Source: a gamma proteobacterium symbiont of Ctena orbiculata (GTDB lineage: Bacteria; Pseudomonadota; Gammaproteobacteria; Chromatiales; Chromatiaceae). Taken from it: 64,000 nucleotides of DNA. The stretch lies in NCBI GenBank assembly GCA_003058525.1, contig QBVD01000044.1, forward strand, positions 1-64,000, written 5' to 3'. Positions 9,829-17,661 of the stretch are shown in pieces. The first letter of the stretch is position 1; each line of letters starts with the position of its first letter. The position numbers were made by a program, and so were the translations under genes. The notes under the pieces were generated by a model. The model was not told where the DNA came from, searched no databases, and saw only the letters and a list, made by a program, of their open reading frames with translations.

Positions 9829-10974
9829 TCAGGCCTTCAGGCTATGCCCTTTGATCATCTCCTTATCCACGTATCCCAGGGAACCTGACATCATGTACTC
9901 CAATTGAATCTTGAAGGCCTTGGCTGCGAAGGCATCTTTGTTCGCCCATTTGTACCAAAGGGGTACTGAGAGCAAAGTGAAGGCTTCCACATCTTCCTCG
10001 GAGAGACGGGTGACTTCAGTACCGGCTTCCTCGAATTTCTTCCACGCCTTCTGATCGGCCGCCTGAATCGCCGCATGATGCAGATCGGAGTAGGTGTGCA
10101 CCTCCATCTCCACGAACTGCTTCATGTTCGCTGACAGCTTATCCCAAGACTTCTTGGAGACGGTGAGATCCATCAGATCCACCGGTTGATAGATGGACAT
10201 GAATCCCGGCGGCCCCATGGAAATGTACTTGGTCACCTGATGGAAACCCAGGGCATGGTTGATTGCCGGCCCGACATAGTCCGCCACATCGATGGTTCCC
10301 TTCTCCAATGCGGGAAAGATCTCAGACCCAGGCAACAACGTGGTCTTAGCACCGGCCGCCTGGAATACCTCCGCCACCATACCGCCAGGCAGGCGCATCT
10401 TACGGCCGCGAAAATCGTCTATCGATCGGATCGGCACCTTGGAGTGGATGATGTTGGGACCGTGATGAATCGGTCCGACAAAATGGAGTCCCACCTTGCC
10501 GAAGGCTTCCCGAGCCAGTTCCAGACCGCCAAGACCGTAGTAGAAGGTGTCCCATTCATGAGGATTACGCAAACCCAAGGGATAGGAAGAGAGAAAAACC
10601 GCCAAGGGCATGCGCCCGGCCCAATAGAGCGTGAAGGGATTCATGGCATCGAGAACCCCGTTCTTCACCGCATCGAACAGTTGGAACTCTCCCACTACAT
10701 CCTTCGCACCGAAAGGCTTGAACGCCAGCTCGCCTCCGGTTTTCTCCACAATTCCGTTACACCAGTCCTTGAATATCTCCAGGCCGATACCACCGGGCCA
10801 GGAGGTCTGGATCTTCCAGGTGGTGGTCTCGGCGGCGACTGCGTTGCCGATGAAAGGTGCGCCGCTGATAGTCAGTGCACCGGCGGCAGCCGAGCGCTTG
10901 AGAAATTGACGACGCTGCATGTCAGCGGTATTTTCAGATGCTCTAAACTCCCGACCTTGTTTCATTTGAGTCAT
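9829..10974 (-). CDS. dctP: TRAP transporter substrate-binding protein (DctP/TakP-like)
   Basis: Periplasmic solute-binding protein of the adjacent TRAP transporter. A twin-arginine signal is visible near residues 20-45: RRQFLKR, then a moderately hydrophobic stretch ending AVAA. The mature part matches the DctP family, including 'FRGRKMRLPGG' and 'GAKTTLLPGSEIFPALEKG'. The 'YYGLGGLELAREAFGK' region and overall pattern recall the TakP branch that binds 2-oxo acids; that substrate is inference. I placed the start at 10974 because GAGGAGG lies 5 bases upstream of that ATG. A frame extension to 11004 has no ribosome-binding site. It is the first gene of the operon. Confidence 0.92.
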   Translation of the reverse strand: MTQMKQGREFRASENTADMQRRQFLKRSAAAGALTISGAPFIGNAVAAETTTWKIQTSWPGGIGLEIFKDWCNGIVEKTGGELAFKPFGAKDVVGEFQLFDAVKNGVLDAMNPFTLYWAGRMPLAVFLSSYPLGLRNPHEWDTFYYGLGGLELAREAFGKVGLHFVGPIHHGPNIIHSKVPIRSIDDFRGRKMRLPGGMVAEVFQAAGAKTTLLPGSEIFPALEKGTIDVADYVGPAINHALGFHQVTKYISMGPPGFMSIYQPVDLMDLTVSKKSWDKLSANMKQFVEMEVHTYSDLHHAAIQAADQKAWKKFEEAGTEVTRLSEEDVEAFTLLSVPLWYKWANKDAFAAKAFKIQLEYMMSGSLGYVDKEMIKGHSLKA

Positions 10975-11489
10975 GTAACCCTCCTCGATTGTTATTCGCT
11001 GCAACTTCCGATTGGCCTATGGCCGCTCGAATCTATATGCATTGGTTATCTGTGTCCTTATCATCAACTCCAGACTAGCAGCCACAACTGTTATCGACTA
11101 GTTAGCTGCGATCCCGATATCCTCGCGTCACCGGAATTGCCGGCAATCACGAATCCGGCCATGATAGATCTCTTCCAGGTTAAGTTATTCAGCCAGCATT
11201 ATATTTTCGTGTAACAACACCGCCATGATGATCGATCAGGATTCAGATCGGATCCTTAAATTCCTACCCGGAGGGTTTGTATGGATAACCCCATTCATAG
11301 ATCATTAGCGGCCTGGTAATGCTGTCGAGTTATTTTTTACAAACAATGCATAGAGTTAGAATTCCATACGCATAAACCTTGTATTTCCTAAAACCCTGCT
11401 TGTCATGGCATGCTGTTTGCTATTTTGAAAGTCTGTTGTGGGATTGCCGGAGTACGACCATCAACGACGATCATGTCTTACCCGATCCG
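10975..11489. other. Intergenic region upstream of the TRAP operon
   Basis: About 515 bases between the dctP start and the end of the leftward hydrolase gene. It should hold the TRAP promoter, but no clear -35/-10 pair or operator is recognisable. The only translation-like signal is on the plus strand: GGAGG six bases before an ATG at 11281, opening a 12-codon frame that ends at 11319. This is noted as a finding and not called as a gene. Confidence 0.4.
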
Positions 11490-12434
11490 TTAAAAACTGT
11501 TCTCCTCAACTTCCAGAATCGCCAGGCTCACGTGCCTGCCCAACTGATCGTAGAAATTGGTCCAGGCCGAGAATCGGATGAGCTCTTTCAACACTTTGGG
11601 TTTCATTTCGTAATCGGTTAGCCCCTCTTCATAGAGCAGGGCCACTGCGTTATACAGCAATTCCAGATAGTCGCGGAATTCACTCACGATGCTGACATCA
11701 CCGCTTGGCCCATGCCCGGGAACATAGTGTTTTACTGCAAGATTCAGCGCAACATCGCACGCGGCGATATTACCCATGAAGGTAGCATCATCCAGACGAG
11801 GAATCCGCTTATGCAGCACATTGTCACCCAGAAAAAGTACTGAATCCTGTACCACTTCTACCATAACGTCCGTGTCGCTGTGCGCCTTATCCGGAGCGTG
11901 GAATCGAAAAACGATACCACCGGCTTCGAAATTCGAGAGATCCGATGTAGACAACGTCGGTATTACGGCACGGGTTCCACGTGTAAACCCCTCGGTGTCC
12001 TGTTCCATTTGCTCAACCCACTCTTCCGCAGCACCGGCATGCGCTTGCCTGATCATATTGGGATGGGCGATCAGGACCACTTTGGGAAAAGCCTCGACAG
12101 CTGCAAGATTACCCAGCCAGTGATCGCCGTGCATGTGCGTATTAATTACATGTGTTACAGGTTTATCAGTGATGCTTTTTATCTGTCTCAGCACCATTCT
12201 TCCGGCTTGCACACTCGAACCTGGATCGATCAGTACCACACCATTTTGCGTAACCACAAATCCTGGATTATTAATGAACCCCTGATTCTCGACCGATGGA
12301 TAGCCAAGCGGGCCATGGATAACATAGGTATGTTGCGCAATCTGTTCTACTGGATAATCACGCACACTATTTTCTGCAAGACTCACATTGGCAGTGAGTA
12401 GAAAAAGGAGTAAACAATGAAACGGTATTTTCAT
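11490..12434 (-). CDS. Secreted MBL-fold metallo-hydrolase
   Basis: Metallo-beta-lactamase-fold hydrolase exported by an N-terminal signal peptide (MKIPF, then 'CLLLFLLTANVSLA', cleavage expected near residue 20). The zinc-binding HxHxDH motif is clear in 'NTHMHGDHW', and a later 'HAPDKAHSDTD' and 'YVPGHGP' supply the further ligands usual in the fold. This version resembles periplasmic members found beside quinoprotein or thiol metabolism genes; the substrate cannot be assigned. I chose the second of two adjacent ATGs (12434), which has GGAG about 6 bases upstream and starts directly with the signal peptide. It lies downstream of nothing obviously related. Confidence 0.85.
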   Translation of the reverse strand: MKIPFHCLLLFLLTANVSLAENSVRDYPVEQIAQHTYVIHGPLGYPSVENQGFINNPGFVVTQNGVVLIDPGSSVQAGRMVLRQIKSITDKPVTHVINTHMHGDHWLGNLAAVEAFPKVVLIAHPNMIRQAHAGAAEEWVEQMEQDTEGFTRGTRAVIPTLSTSDLSNFEAGGIVFRFHAPDKAHSDTDVMVEVVQDSVLFLGDNVLHKRIPRLDDATFMGNIAACDVALNLAVKHYVPGHGPSGDVSIVSEFRDYLELLYNAVALLYEEGLTDYEMKPKVLKELIRFSAWTNFYDQLGRHVSLAILEVEENSF

Positions 12435-12914
12435 CATACGCTCCAAAATCATGCGGTTGTTTGCATCTCATCCAACAGACAGAATCAATGCAGCCAGTTC
12501 TTTGGTTACTGCATACGGGAAAGTGATTAAGCAGTAGATATTGCAAGCTTTCAGTATAGTTTGCTTTAGTCATATGTTTAAGCCGTCTGTCAATTCATTG
12601 GATCAACTGTTTTGACAGAGAGAATGACAGGAAATATAAACGACGTATCTTCGTACCCTCGAAAACTCTTCAACTTACCTCAAAATATCTGATTTATAAT
12701 TCATCACAGGTAAAATAAGGGATTTATCAGAAGGGATTGATCGATGTATATGCGCCAGTATCAACAAAGCAGGCATATTGTGGGATTTTTCAAAAAACTA
12801 GGATTGAGTTATAATGCCCTATATATGAAATTTTTCATTGTTTTTCTTGTTATGACAAACTGTTTACTGCAGTTTGAAAACTGATATTCAAAGATATCAT
12901 GGAGTTCTAGGATC
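12435..12914. other. Intergenic region holding a small possible gene
   Basis: AT-rich spacer of 480 bases between the leftward MBL hydrolase and the rightward VPLPA-CTERM gene. The only coding-like content is the 46-codon frame at 12744-12884, listed separately. No clear promoter elements were recognised. Confidence 0.4.
12744..12884 (+). CDS. Possible 46-residue membrane peptide
   Basis: Short frame starting MYMRQYQQSR and ending QFEN, with AAGGG about 9 bases before its ATG. The N-terminal half is basic (R/K-rich, 'FFKKLG') and the C-terminal half is one hydrophobic segment ('FFIVFLVMTNCLL'), so the product would look like a single-span small membrane protein. It ends 30 bases before the VPLPA-CTERM surface protein gene and could be co-transcribed with it. 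I recognise no family. The frame could be chance in AT-rich DNA. Confidence 0.3.
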   Translation: MYMRQYQQSRHIVGFFKKLGLSYNALYMKFFIVFLVMTNCLLQFEN

Positions 12915-13595
12915 ATGGACAGGAACTTGCTCTCACTATCTATCGCGTTTTTCACTGCATACCTGTACATGGGCTCTACGCAAGCCGCCCTTTTCGATAG
13001 AGGTGGCGGACTCATCTACGACAATGTCTTGGATGTCACTTGGCTGCAGGACGCTTCCTATGCCGAAACCTTAGGGCTCGGAGTTCAGGGAAGCGGTAAA
13101 ATGAATTGGGTGGATGCAGATAACTGGGTAAGCAATCTGCAGTTTTATGACAACATTCGTGATGTCACCTGGAATGACTGGCGAATGCCAGCCACGTTCA
13201 TCGACGAATTTAATTCGATAGGATTCGACGAGACGGGCCAGAGCAGTGAAATGGCCTATATGTACTACGTCAACCTAGGATTCGAAGCAAATCCATCACT
13301 GGATGTCAACGATCCCATTCCGATGTCCGGCAATTACAATCCATTTGATAATCTACAGTACCGCAGTTACTGGTCTGACACACTGACGGACCTCACTACA
13401 AGTGCAAGGGCGTGGAATCTGCATTTCCATTTCGGCTACCAAAATTTCACTGGAATTCTGAGTGACGAGCTAAACATCTGGGCCGTCAGGGATGGTGACG
13501 TCTCTCCCGTCCCGCTACCGCCAGCCATACTATTGATGCTATCGGGTTTAGCCATTTTAAGCATGCTAAGGCGGGATAAAAAAGCCCAACACTGA
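12915..13595 (+). CDS. DUF1566-like surface protein with VPLPA/PEP-CTERM sorting tail
   Basis: Secreted protein of 226 residues: N-terminal signal peptide (residues 1 to about 24, ending TQAA), a central domain with the repeated 'LDVTWLQDASYAETL' and 'NDWRMPATFID' style of the Lcl/DUF1566 family, and a C-terminal sorting signal. The tail reads 'VPLPPAILLMLSGLAIL' followed by MLRRDKK. It is a VPL-type PEP-CTERM signal: motif, one hydrophobic segment, basic end. Such proteins are processed by an exosortase and usually accompany exopolysaccharide production. No exosortase gene is in this window. Its function is unknown; extracellular matrix or surface location is expected. Confidence 0.82.
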   Translation: MDRNLLSLSIAFFTAYLYMGSTQAALFDRGGGLIYDNVLDVTWLQDASYAETLGLGVQGSGKMNWVDADNWVSNLQFYDNIRDVTWNDWRMPATFIDEFNSIGFDETGQSSEMAYMYYVNLGFEANPSLDVNDPIPMSGNYNPFDNLQYRSYWSDTLTDLTTSARAWNLHFHFGYQNFTGILSDELNIWAVRDGDVSPVPLPPAILLMLSGLAILSMLRRDKKAQH

Positions 13596-13785
13596 TATAA
13601 CAGCTTAACGCAACTCACGGGACAGTTGGTCCATCACTACTTATGCTTTCAGCTATCGACCCGTGTGCTGGCACCGCAAGCGCTCCGGAACATACCAATC
13701 AGGCATACGGCAACAGATCAAACATTTACCTTGATATCAAAGGCGTCTAGCTCGTCAATACCCGATTCGAAATCAAGCCGAAATA

Positions 13786-14456
13786 TTAACTTTCGTCTTC
13801 GATCTCGACCAGCGTTTCATCCGGGCTCACCGCATCGCCGTTCTGCACATAGATCTTCTTGACCAACCCCGCGATAGGGGACTGCACCTCGGTTTCCATC
13901 TTCATCGCCTCGGTGACCAGAATCGGTTGACCCATCTCGACCTTGTCGCCCTCGACGGCGGTACGAAGATTCCGCAGATCGTTAAGTGCATCGAAGATGC
14001 GGAAAACATCCATGCCATTCTCTGCGGACTTGCGCACGAAGGCACGCACCACATCATCGGAATAGTGCCGGTATCCCAATAGATTCTGGCCGCGCAGAAG
14101 CATCTGCAGCCGGGTCTTCGGCTGCGTTTGATCACATCGGTGCTGGGACCGATAAAGGTGATGCCGCGTCATGCACAGACCGCCGCCAGTTCAGGGTTTT
14201 CCGAGAGGAATCCATAACCTGGATGGATCGCATCACAACCTGTCGATGCCGCCAGATTGACGATCCGGTGTACGTTCAAATAACCCGCCAATGGATCACT
14301 GCCGAGACTGAAGGCTTCGTCAGCCTTCTTAACATGCAGGGAAAAGCGGTCCGCTTCGGAATAGATCGCGACAGAACGAATACCCATATCCGCACACGCA
14401 CGAATAATACGAACGGCAATTTCGCCCCTGTTTGCGATGAGTATTTTACGAATCAT
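13786..14456 (-). pseudogene. Remnant of a biotin-dependent carboxylase (pyruvate carboxylase type)
   Basis: Three collinear pieces of one carboxylase remain. Positions 14456-14172 encode the first 95 residues of a biotin carboxylase domain ('[20 protein letters not shown]', '[11 protein letters not shown]'). The frame meets TGA at 14171-14169 exactly where homologues carry a basic residue, then continues in frame as [16 protein letters not shown]. It next jumps, out of frame, to the middle of the carboxyltransferase domain ('[12 protein letters not shown]', '[19 protein letters not shown]'), then directly to the biotinyl domain ('[11 protein letters not shown]'). Homologues have about 1,070-1,150 residues; some 220 remain. 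Loss of the ATP-grasp core and most of the transferase domain means no catalytic function. The biotin-domain piece could still be translated, but nothing suggests that it is used. Confidence 0.88.
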
Positions 14457-14740
14457 AAATTATAAAAACACCCTTTCTTAATATACCTCAGCTCGCGGAC
14501 ATCAGATCTTATATTTCACTGCCGGACTTTAATTTCAGCAGACATCGACGCCCGCTAATCCACTCATGCCGGTCATGGTTGTTGGCTGAAATATAATATT
14601 ATGGCGAATTATTGAATCCACTATTTTGAGAGAAATCAATTTTTGTCGCTGCCCACAGCTTGCCTCCTATTCACAGGAATGTTCCGCAGCAAATGAGGGC
14701 AACCTATTATAGTTAGGGTTCATTGAATGAAAGTATGCCG

Positions 14741-15961
14741 TTAGGCACTTCTCCTGATGCTTTTATCCCTGTCAGCCAGGGTACCCCTATCTTCCACGCC
14801 CAGGTAATCGATACTGATACGGTCACCCGCAACAGGACGAAAATGGTCATCGGCAAAGGCAACGTGATCCGGGTGTTCACGATAACTGTCGATCACCGCC
14901 GGGTGACAGAAACGAACCAGCCAGGTAAAACGATAGCGGGCTGCCTCCTGCACCGCGTTGCCAGTGAATACTGCCCTGACACCTGGAATTCGGGAAAGCA
15001 CCCGCTGCCCTTCATCCATCATCTCACGCACCTGCTTTTCACTCGCATCGGCGTTGTAGATAATCAGGTGCTCAACCGATACCCAGGGATCGCAGTCCTT
15101 TAGAATTTCGTCGGCGCGACCGGCCGCCCCCCACAGACGCATGCACCGCTCGGCCTCTTGTGAGATGACATCCGCCGTACCGTTCACCAGTGCGGTGTAG
15201 CCCTGCTCTCCACGCTTCGCATTCTGTTGTATACGATGACCTGAGGCATCTGCCAGCGCGGTGTAGTAGTTTACCTTGCTGATGCCGTTGGCGATAAGCC
15301 TGCTGTACTGTTCATCAGCGAGGCCGGTACCGCCGTGGAGCACCAGCGGAATGCGCAAAGCCTCGTTGATCTCCTGAAGTCGCGCATAGTTGAGGTTGGG
15401 TTCCCCCTTCATCCTACCGTGCACAGTACCGATGGATATGGCGAGAAAATCAATGCCGGTACGCTGTACATACGCTTTCGCTTCAGGGACGGTGGTATAG
15501 ACCAGTTCACCGGGATGGCGCTCGGCATCCTCTCCCTCGACACCGGGCACGTAGCCAAGCTCACCCTCGACCGGCACACCGCAACCCCGCGCCATTTCCA
15601 CGACACCCAGGGTTAACGCCACATTATCTTCAAATGGACGGTGCGAGGCGTCGACCATCACCCCGTTACAACCGAGACTGATGGATCGTACAGCCGACTC
15701 AATGCTCATGCCATGATCGAGGTGGATCGCCACCGGAACTGTCGCCCGTTGCGCTGCGCGTTCCACCGCACTCATGAGCAGCTCGAAATCGAAATGCGCA
15801 AAGTGGGATTCTGCCAGTGATAGTATCACCGGTGAGCAGCAGCGTTCGGCGGCCGACATGATACCGGTGAGAAAATCGAGACTGACCACATCAAAGGCGC
15901 CGACCGCATAGCCATTGCAGTAGGCATGATCGAGCATCCCCTTCATATCAACGATCGGCAT
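14741..15961 (-). CDS. Class II fructose/tagatose-bisphosphate aldolase fused to a Dabb domain
   Basis: Residues 1 to about 285 form a class II, zinc-dependent aldolase. Visible are HLDHG near residue 80 (catalytic Asp and zinc His), 'GVMVDASHRPFEDNV', EGELGYV, the zinc histidines in GTVHG and LVLHGGTGL, and the phosphate-binding 'KVNYYTAL' stretch. These enzymes cleave fructose- or tagatose-1,6-bisphosphate, a step also used in the Calvin cycle and in sugar catabolism. Residues about 296-390 look like a Dabb (stress-responsive alpha/beta barrel) domain: 'VEHLIIYNADASEKQV' through 'YREHPDHVAF'. The fusion is unusual. ATG at 15961 has AGGAG 7 bases upstream; the frame upstream of it has no such signal. 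It is divergent from a CbbR-like regulator gene. Confidence 0.85.
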   Translation of the reverse strand: MPIVDMKGMLDHAYCNGYAVGAFDVVSLDFLTGIMSAAERCCSPVILSLAESHFAHFDFELLMSAVERAAQRATVPVAIHLDHGMSIESAVRSISLGCNGVMVDASHRPFEDNVALTLGVVEMARGCGVPVEGELGYVPGVEGEDAERHPGELVYTTVPEAKAYVQRTGIDFLAISIGTVHGRMKGEPNLNYARLQEINEALRIPLVLHGGTGLADEQYSRLIANGISKVNYYTALADASGHRIQQNAKRGEQGYTALVNGTADVISQEAERCMRLWGAAGRADEILKDCDPWVSVEHLIIYNADASEKQVREMMDEGQRVLSRIPGVRAVFTGNAVQEAARYRFTWLVRFCHPAVIDSYREHPDHVAFADDHFRPVAGDRISIDYLGVEDRGTLADRDKSIRRSA

Positions 15962-16116
15962 AACAATCTCCTGAAAAATAGAGCGCCACCGGGCAACGGC
16001 AAAGGCCGTCTGCAAGGAGCGGCACACCGGGTGAATACTGATGCCACTTTACGTGCATGTTCAGATTAATATAATTTAAAGATCTAAAATGTTTCGTTTT
16101 ATTTTAATTTAACTAT

Positions 16117-17040
16117 ATGTACAGACGACTGACACTCCACCAGCTCGCTATCTTCACTGTAATGGCACGCCATCAAAACATGACCCGGGCCGCTGCGGAG
16201 TTACACATGACAACACCGGCCCTTTCGATACAGATCAAACAGATGTCTGAGGCGATAGGCGTGCCGCTGCATGAGCAGGTGGGAAAACAGCTCTACCTGA
16301 CGGATGCGGGTCTCAGGGTTGAACAGGCGGCCAGGGATGTGCTGGCGAGACTGGAGGGGCTCTCGACAGAACTGGCGGAGCTGCAGGGGCTGGAGCGGGG
16401 TACACTGAGGCTCTCGATCATCACCACCGCAAAATATTTCGTACCGCGTCTGTTGGGGGAGTTCTGCCAGCAGCATCCTGGGATCGAGGTGGCTTTGGAG
16501 GTCATAAACCGGGACCAGTGCCTGACTCGCCTGAGCCAGAATATGGACGATCTCTACATCATGGGTCGGGTACCCGCCAGCCTGGATGTCGAGGCAGTGC
16601 CGTTTATGCAAAACCCCCTGGTGGTGATTGCGCCCACAGGACATCCCCTTGAAGGCACAAAGCGCTTATCCGCAAAACGATTGTCCGATGAACAATTCAT
16701 CATGCGCGAACAGGGTTCGGGCACGCGCCTCGCCGCCGAGCGCTTTTTCGAGAAGCGGAAGATGGAACTGAAGACACGCATGACCCTCGGCAGCAACGAG
16801 GCGGTCAAGCAGGCCGTCGCAGGCGGCCTGGGAATAGCCATTGTCTCCCAACACACGCTCAGTCTGGATGCAGCATCCGGCGCCTACACTGTGCTGGAGG
16901 TAAAAGGATTCCCACTGCTGCGGCAATGGTACGCGGTCTATCTCAAGCGGAAGCGACTTTCAGCCGTAACCGAGGCCTTCCTGCAACACTTGATCGATGA
17001 GGGTGAAAGCCAGACTAACCGAGAATCAAATGCCGTATGA
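16117..17040 (+). CDS. LysR-family regulator, CbbR-like
   Basis: LysR-type transcription factor of 307 residues. It has an N-terminal winged helix-turn-helix ('TLHQLAIFTVMARHQNMTRA' ... 'TTPALSIQIKQM') and a C-terminal type 2 periplasmic-binding-like effector domain. The 'LRLSIITTAKYFVPRLLGEF' junction and 'GLGIAIVSQHTL' are typical of the CbbR/RbcR branch that controls Calvin-cycle genes. It is divergent from the aldolase-Dabb gene with 155 AT-rich bases between the two starts, the classical arrangement for a LysR protein and its target. The effector (for CbbR, often NADPH or a sugar phosphate) is not deducible. The ATG lacks a strong ribosome-binding site. Confidence 0.88.
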   Translation: MYRRLTLHQLAIFTVMARHQNMTRAAAELHMTTPALSIQIKQMSEAIGVPLHEQVGKQLYLTDAGLRVEQAARDVLARLEGLSTELAELQGLERGTLRLSIITTAKYFVPRLLGEFCQQHPGIEVALEVINRDQCLTRLSQNMDDLYIMGRVPASLDVEAVPFMQNPLVVIAPTGHPLEGTKRLSAKRLSDEQFIMREQGSGTRLAAERFFEKRKMELKTRMTLGSNEAVKQAVAGGLGIAIVSQHTLSLDAASGAYTVLEVKGFPLLRQWYAVYLKRKRLSAVTEAFLQHLIDEGESQTNRESNAV

Positions 17041-17661
17041 ACTTGGCGTGCGCACTGGTTGTATCCAGCCTGACAATCTATAACAAACCAATCTACAAGC
17101 CTAATCGGCAGCCCCTTGAACCTCCGTCCAGGGAAATGATTCGGCCAAGACCGATCCCTTTAAGTGAATATCTTGACCATTCAATGAGTTAAAATGCAGA
17201 ACAATTGGAACGACGCCACGTTAAAACAGAATTGCCATAAACCAATGAGCATTTTCATCCTTCTGAAATACTCATTGGTCATTACAGACAGTGAAGCCAA
17301 TGCTCTCTGATTGTGCGCATACCCAGCTCAATTCTGAACCGGTATTGTTATGGCTAGTCTCCGTTGGAACTCATCCCCACTGATTTTTCGAGAAGAGATT
17401 GATGGTCGTTCGATTGTTTACTCAAAGACTGGTCAATTGCCCTGAATCATAAAATTATGTTGAGGTTTGAGGAATGAAAATATCTATCGTAGTGTCATGG
17501 CGGTTGCGGTGCCTGTTGCGTCTGCCTATCTCACCCGAACATAATTTCAGCCTGCACGCTATACTTTATAGAGTATGTGGTTTCATGTGTATGCACTGCT
17601 GTTCTGAACAGTGTTTCGAGGCGGTACAGCATCAAAACATACATTAAGTTGTACTTTGCAT
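17041..17661. other. Intergenic region with an inverted repeat
   Basis: About 620 bases between the LysR gene and the SBP-PAS-GGDEF gene. A 9-bp inverted repeat, ACCAATGAG (17241-17249) and CTCATTGGT (17271-17279), with complementary ATTT/AAAT inside it, could be a hairpin or an operator. A 57-codon frame at 17474-17647 has an indifferent composition and is not called. The upstream part shows no coding signal. Confidence 0.45.
17241..17279. repeat. Inverted repeat / possible hairpin
   Basis: Arms ACCAATGAG and CTCATTGGT, 21 bases apart, perfectly complementary; the inner flanks (ATTTTCA and TGAAAT) nearly extend the stem. It sits about 200 bases after the LysR stop and 380 before the next start, so it could be a late terminator or a protein-binding site. 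No T run follows. Confidence 0.5.

Noticed and set aside
10186..11214. A 342-codon plus-strand frame antisense to dctP and its upstream region
   Set aside because: It overlaps the well-supported dctP gene and its composition is shadow-like, with no recognisable motif.
17474..17647. A 57-codon frame with several cysteines (CMHCC) upstream of the diguanylate cyclase
   Set aside because: The GAGG signals are poorly placed, the composition is atypical, and the frame overlaps the probable promoter region of the next gene.
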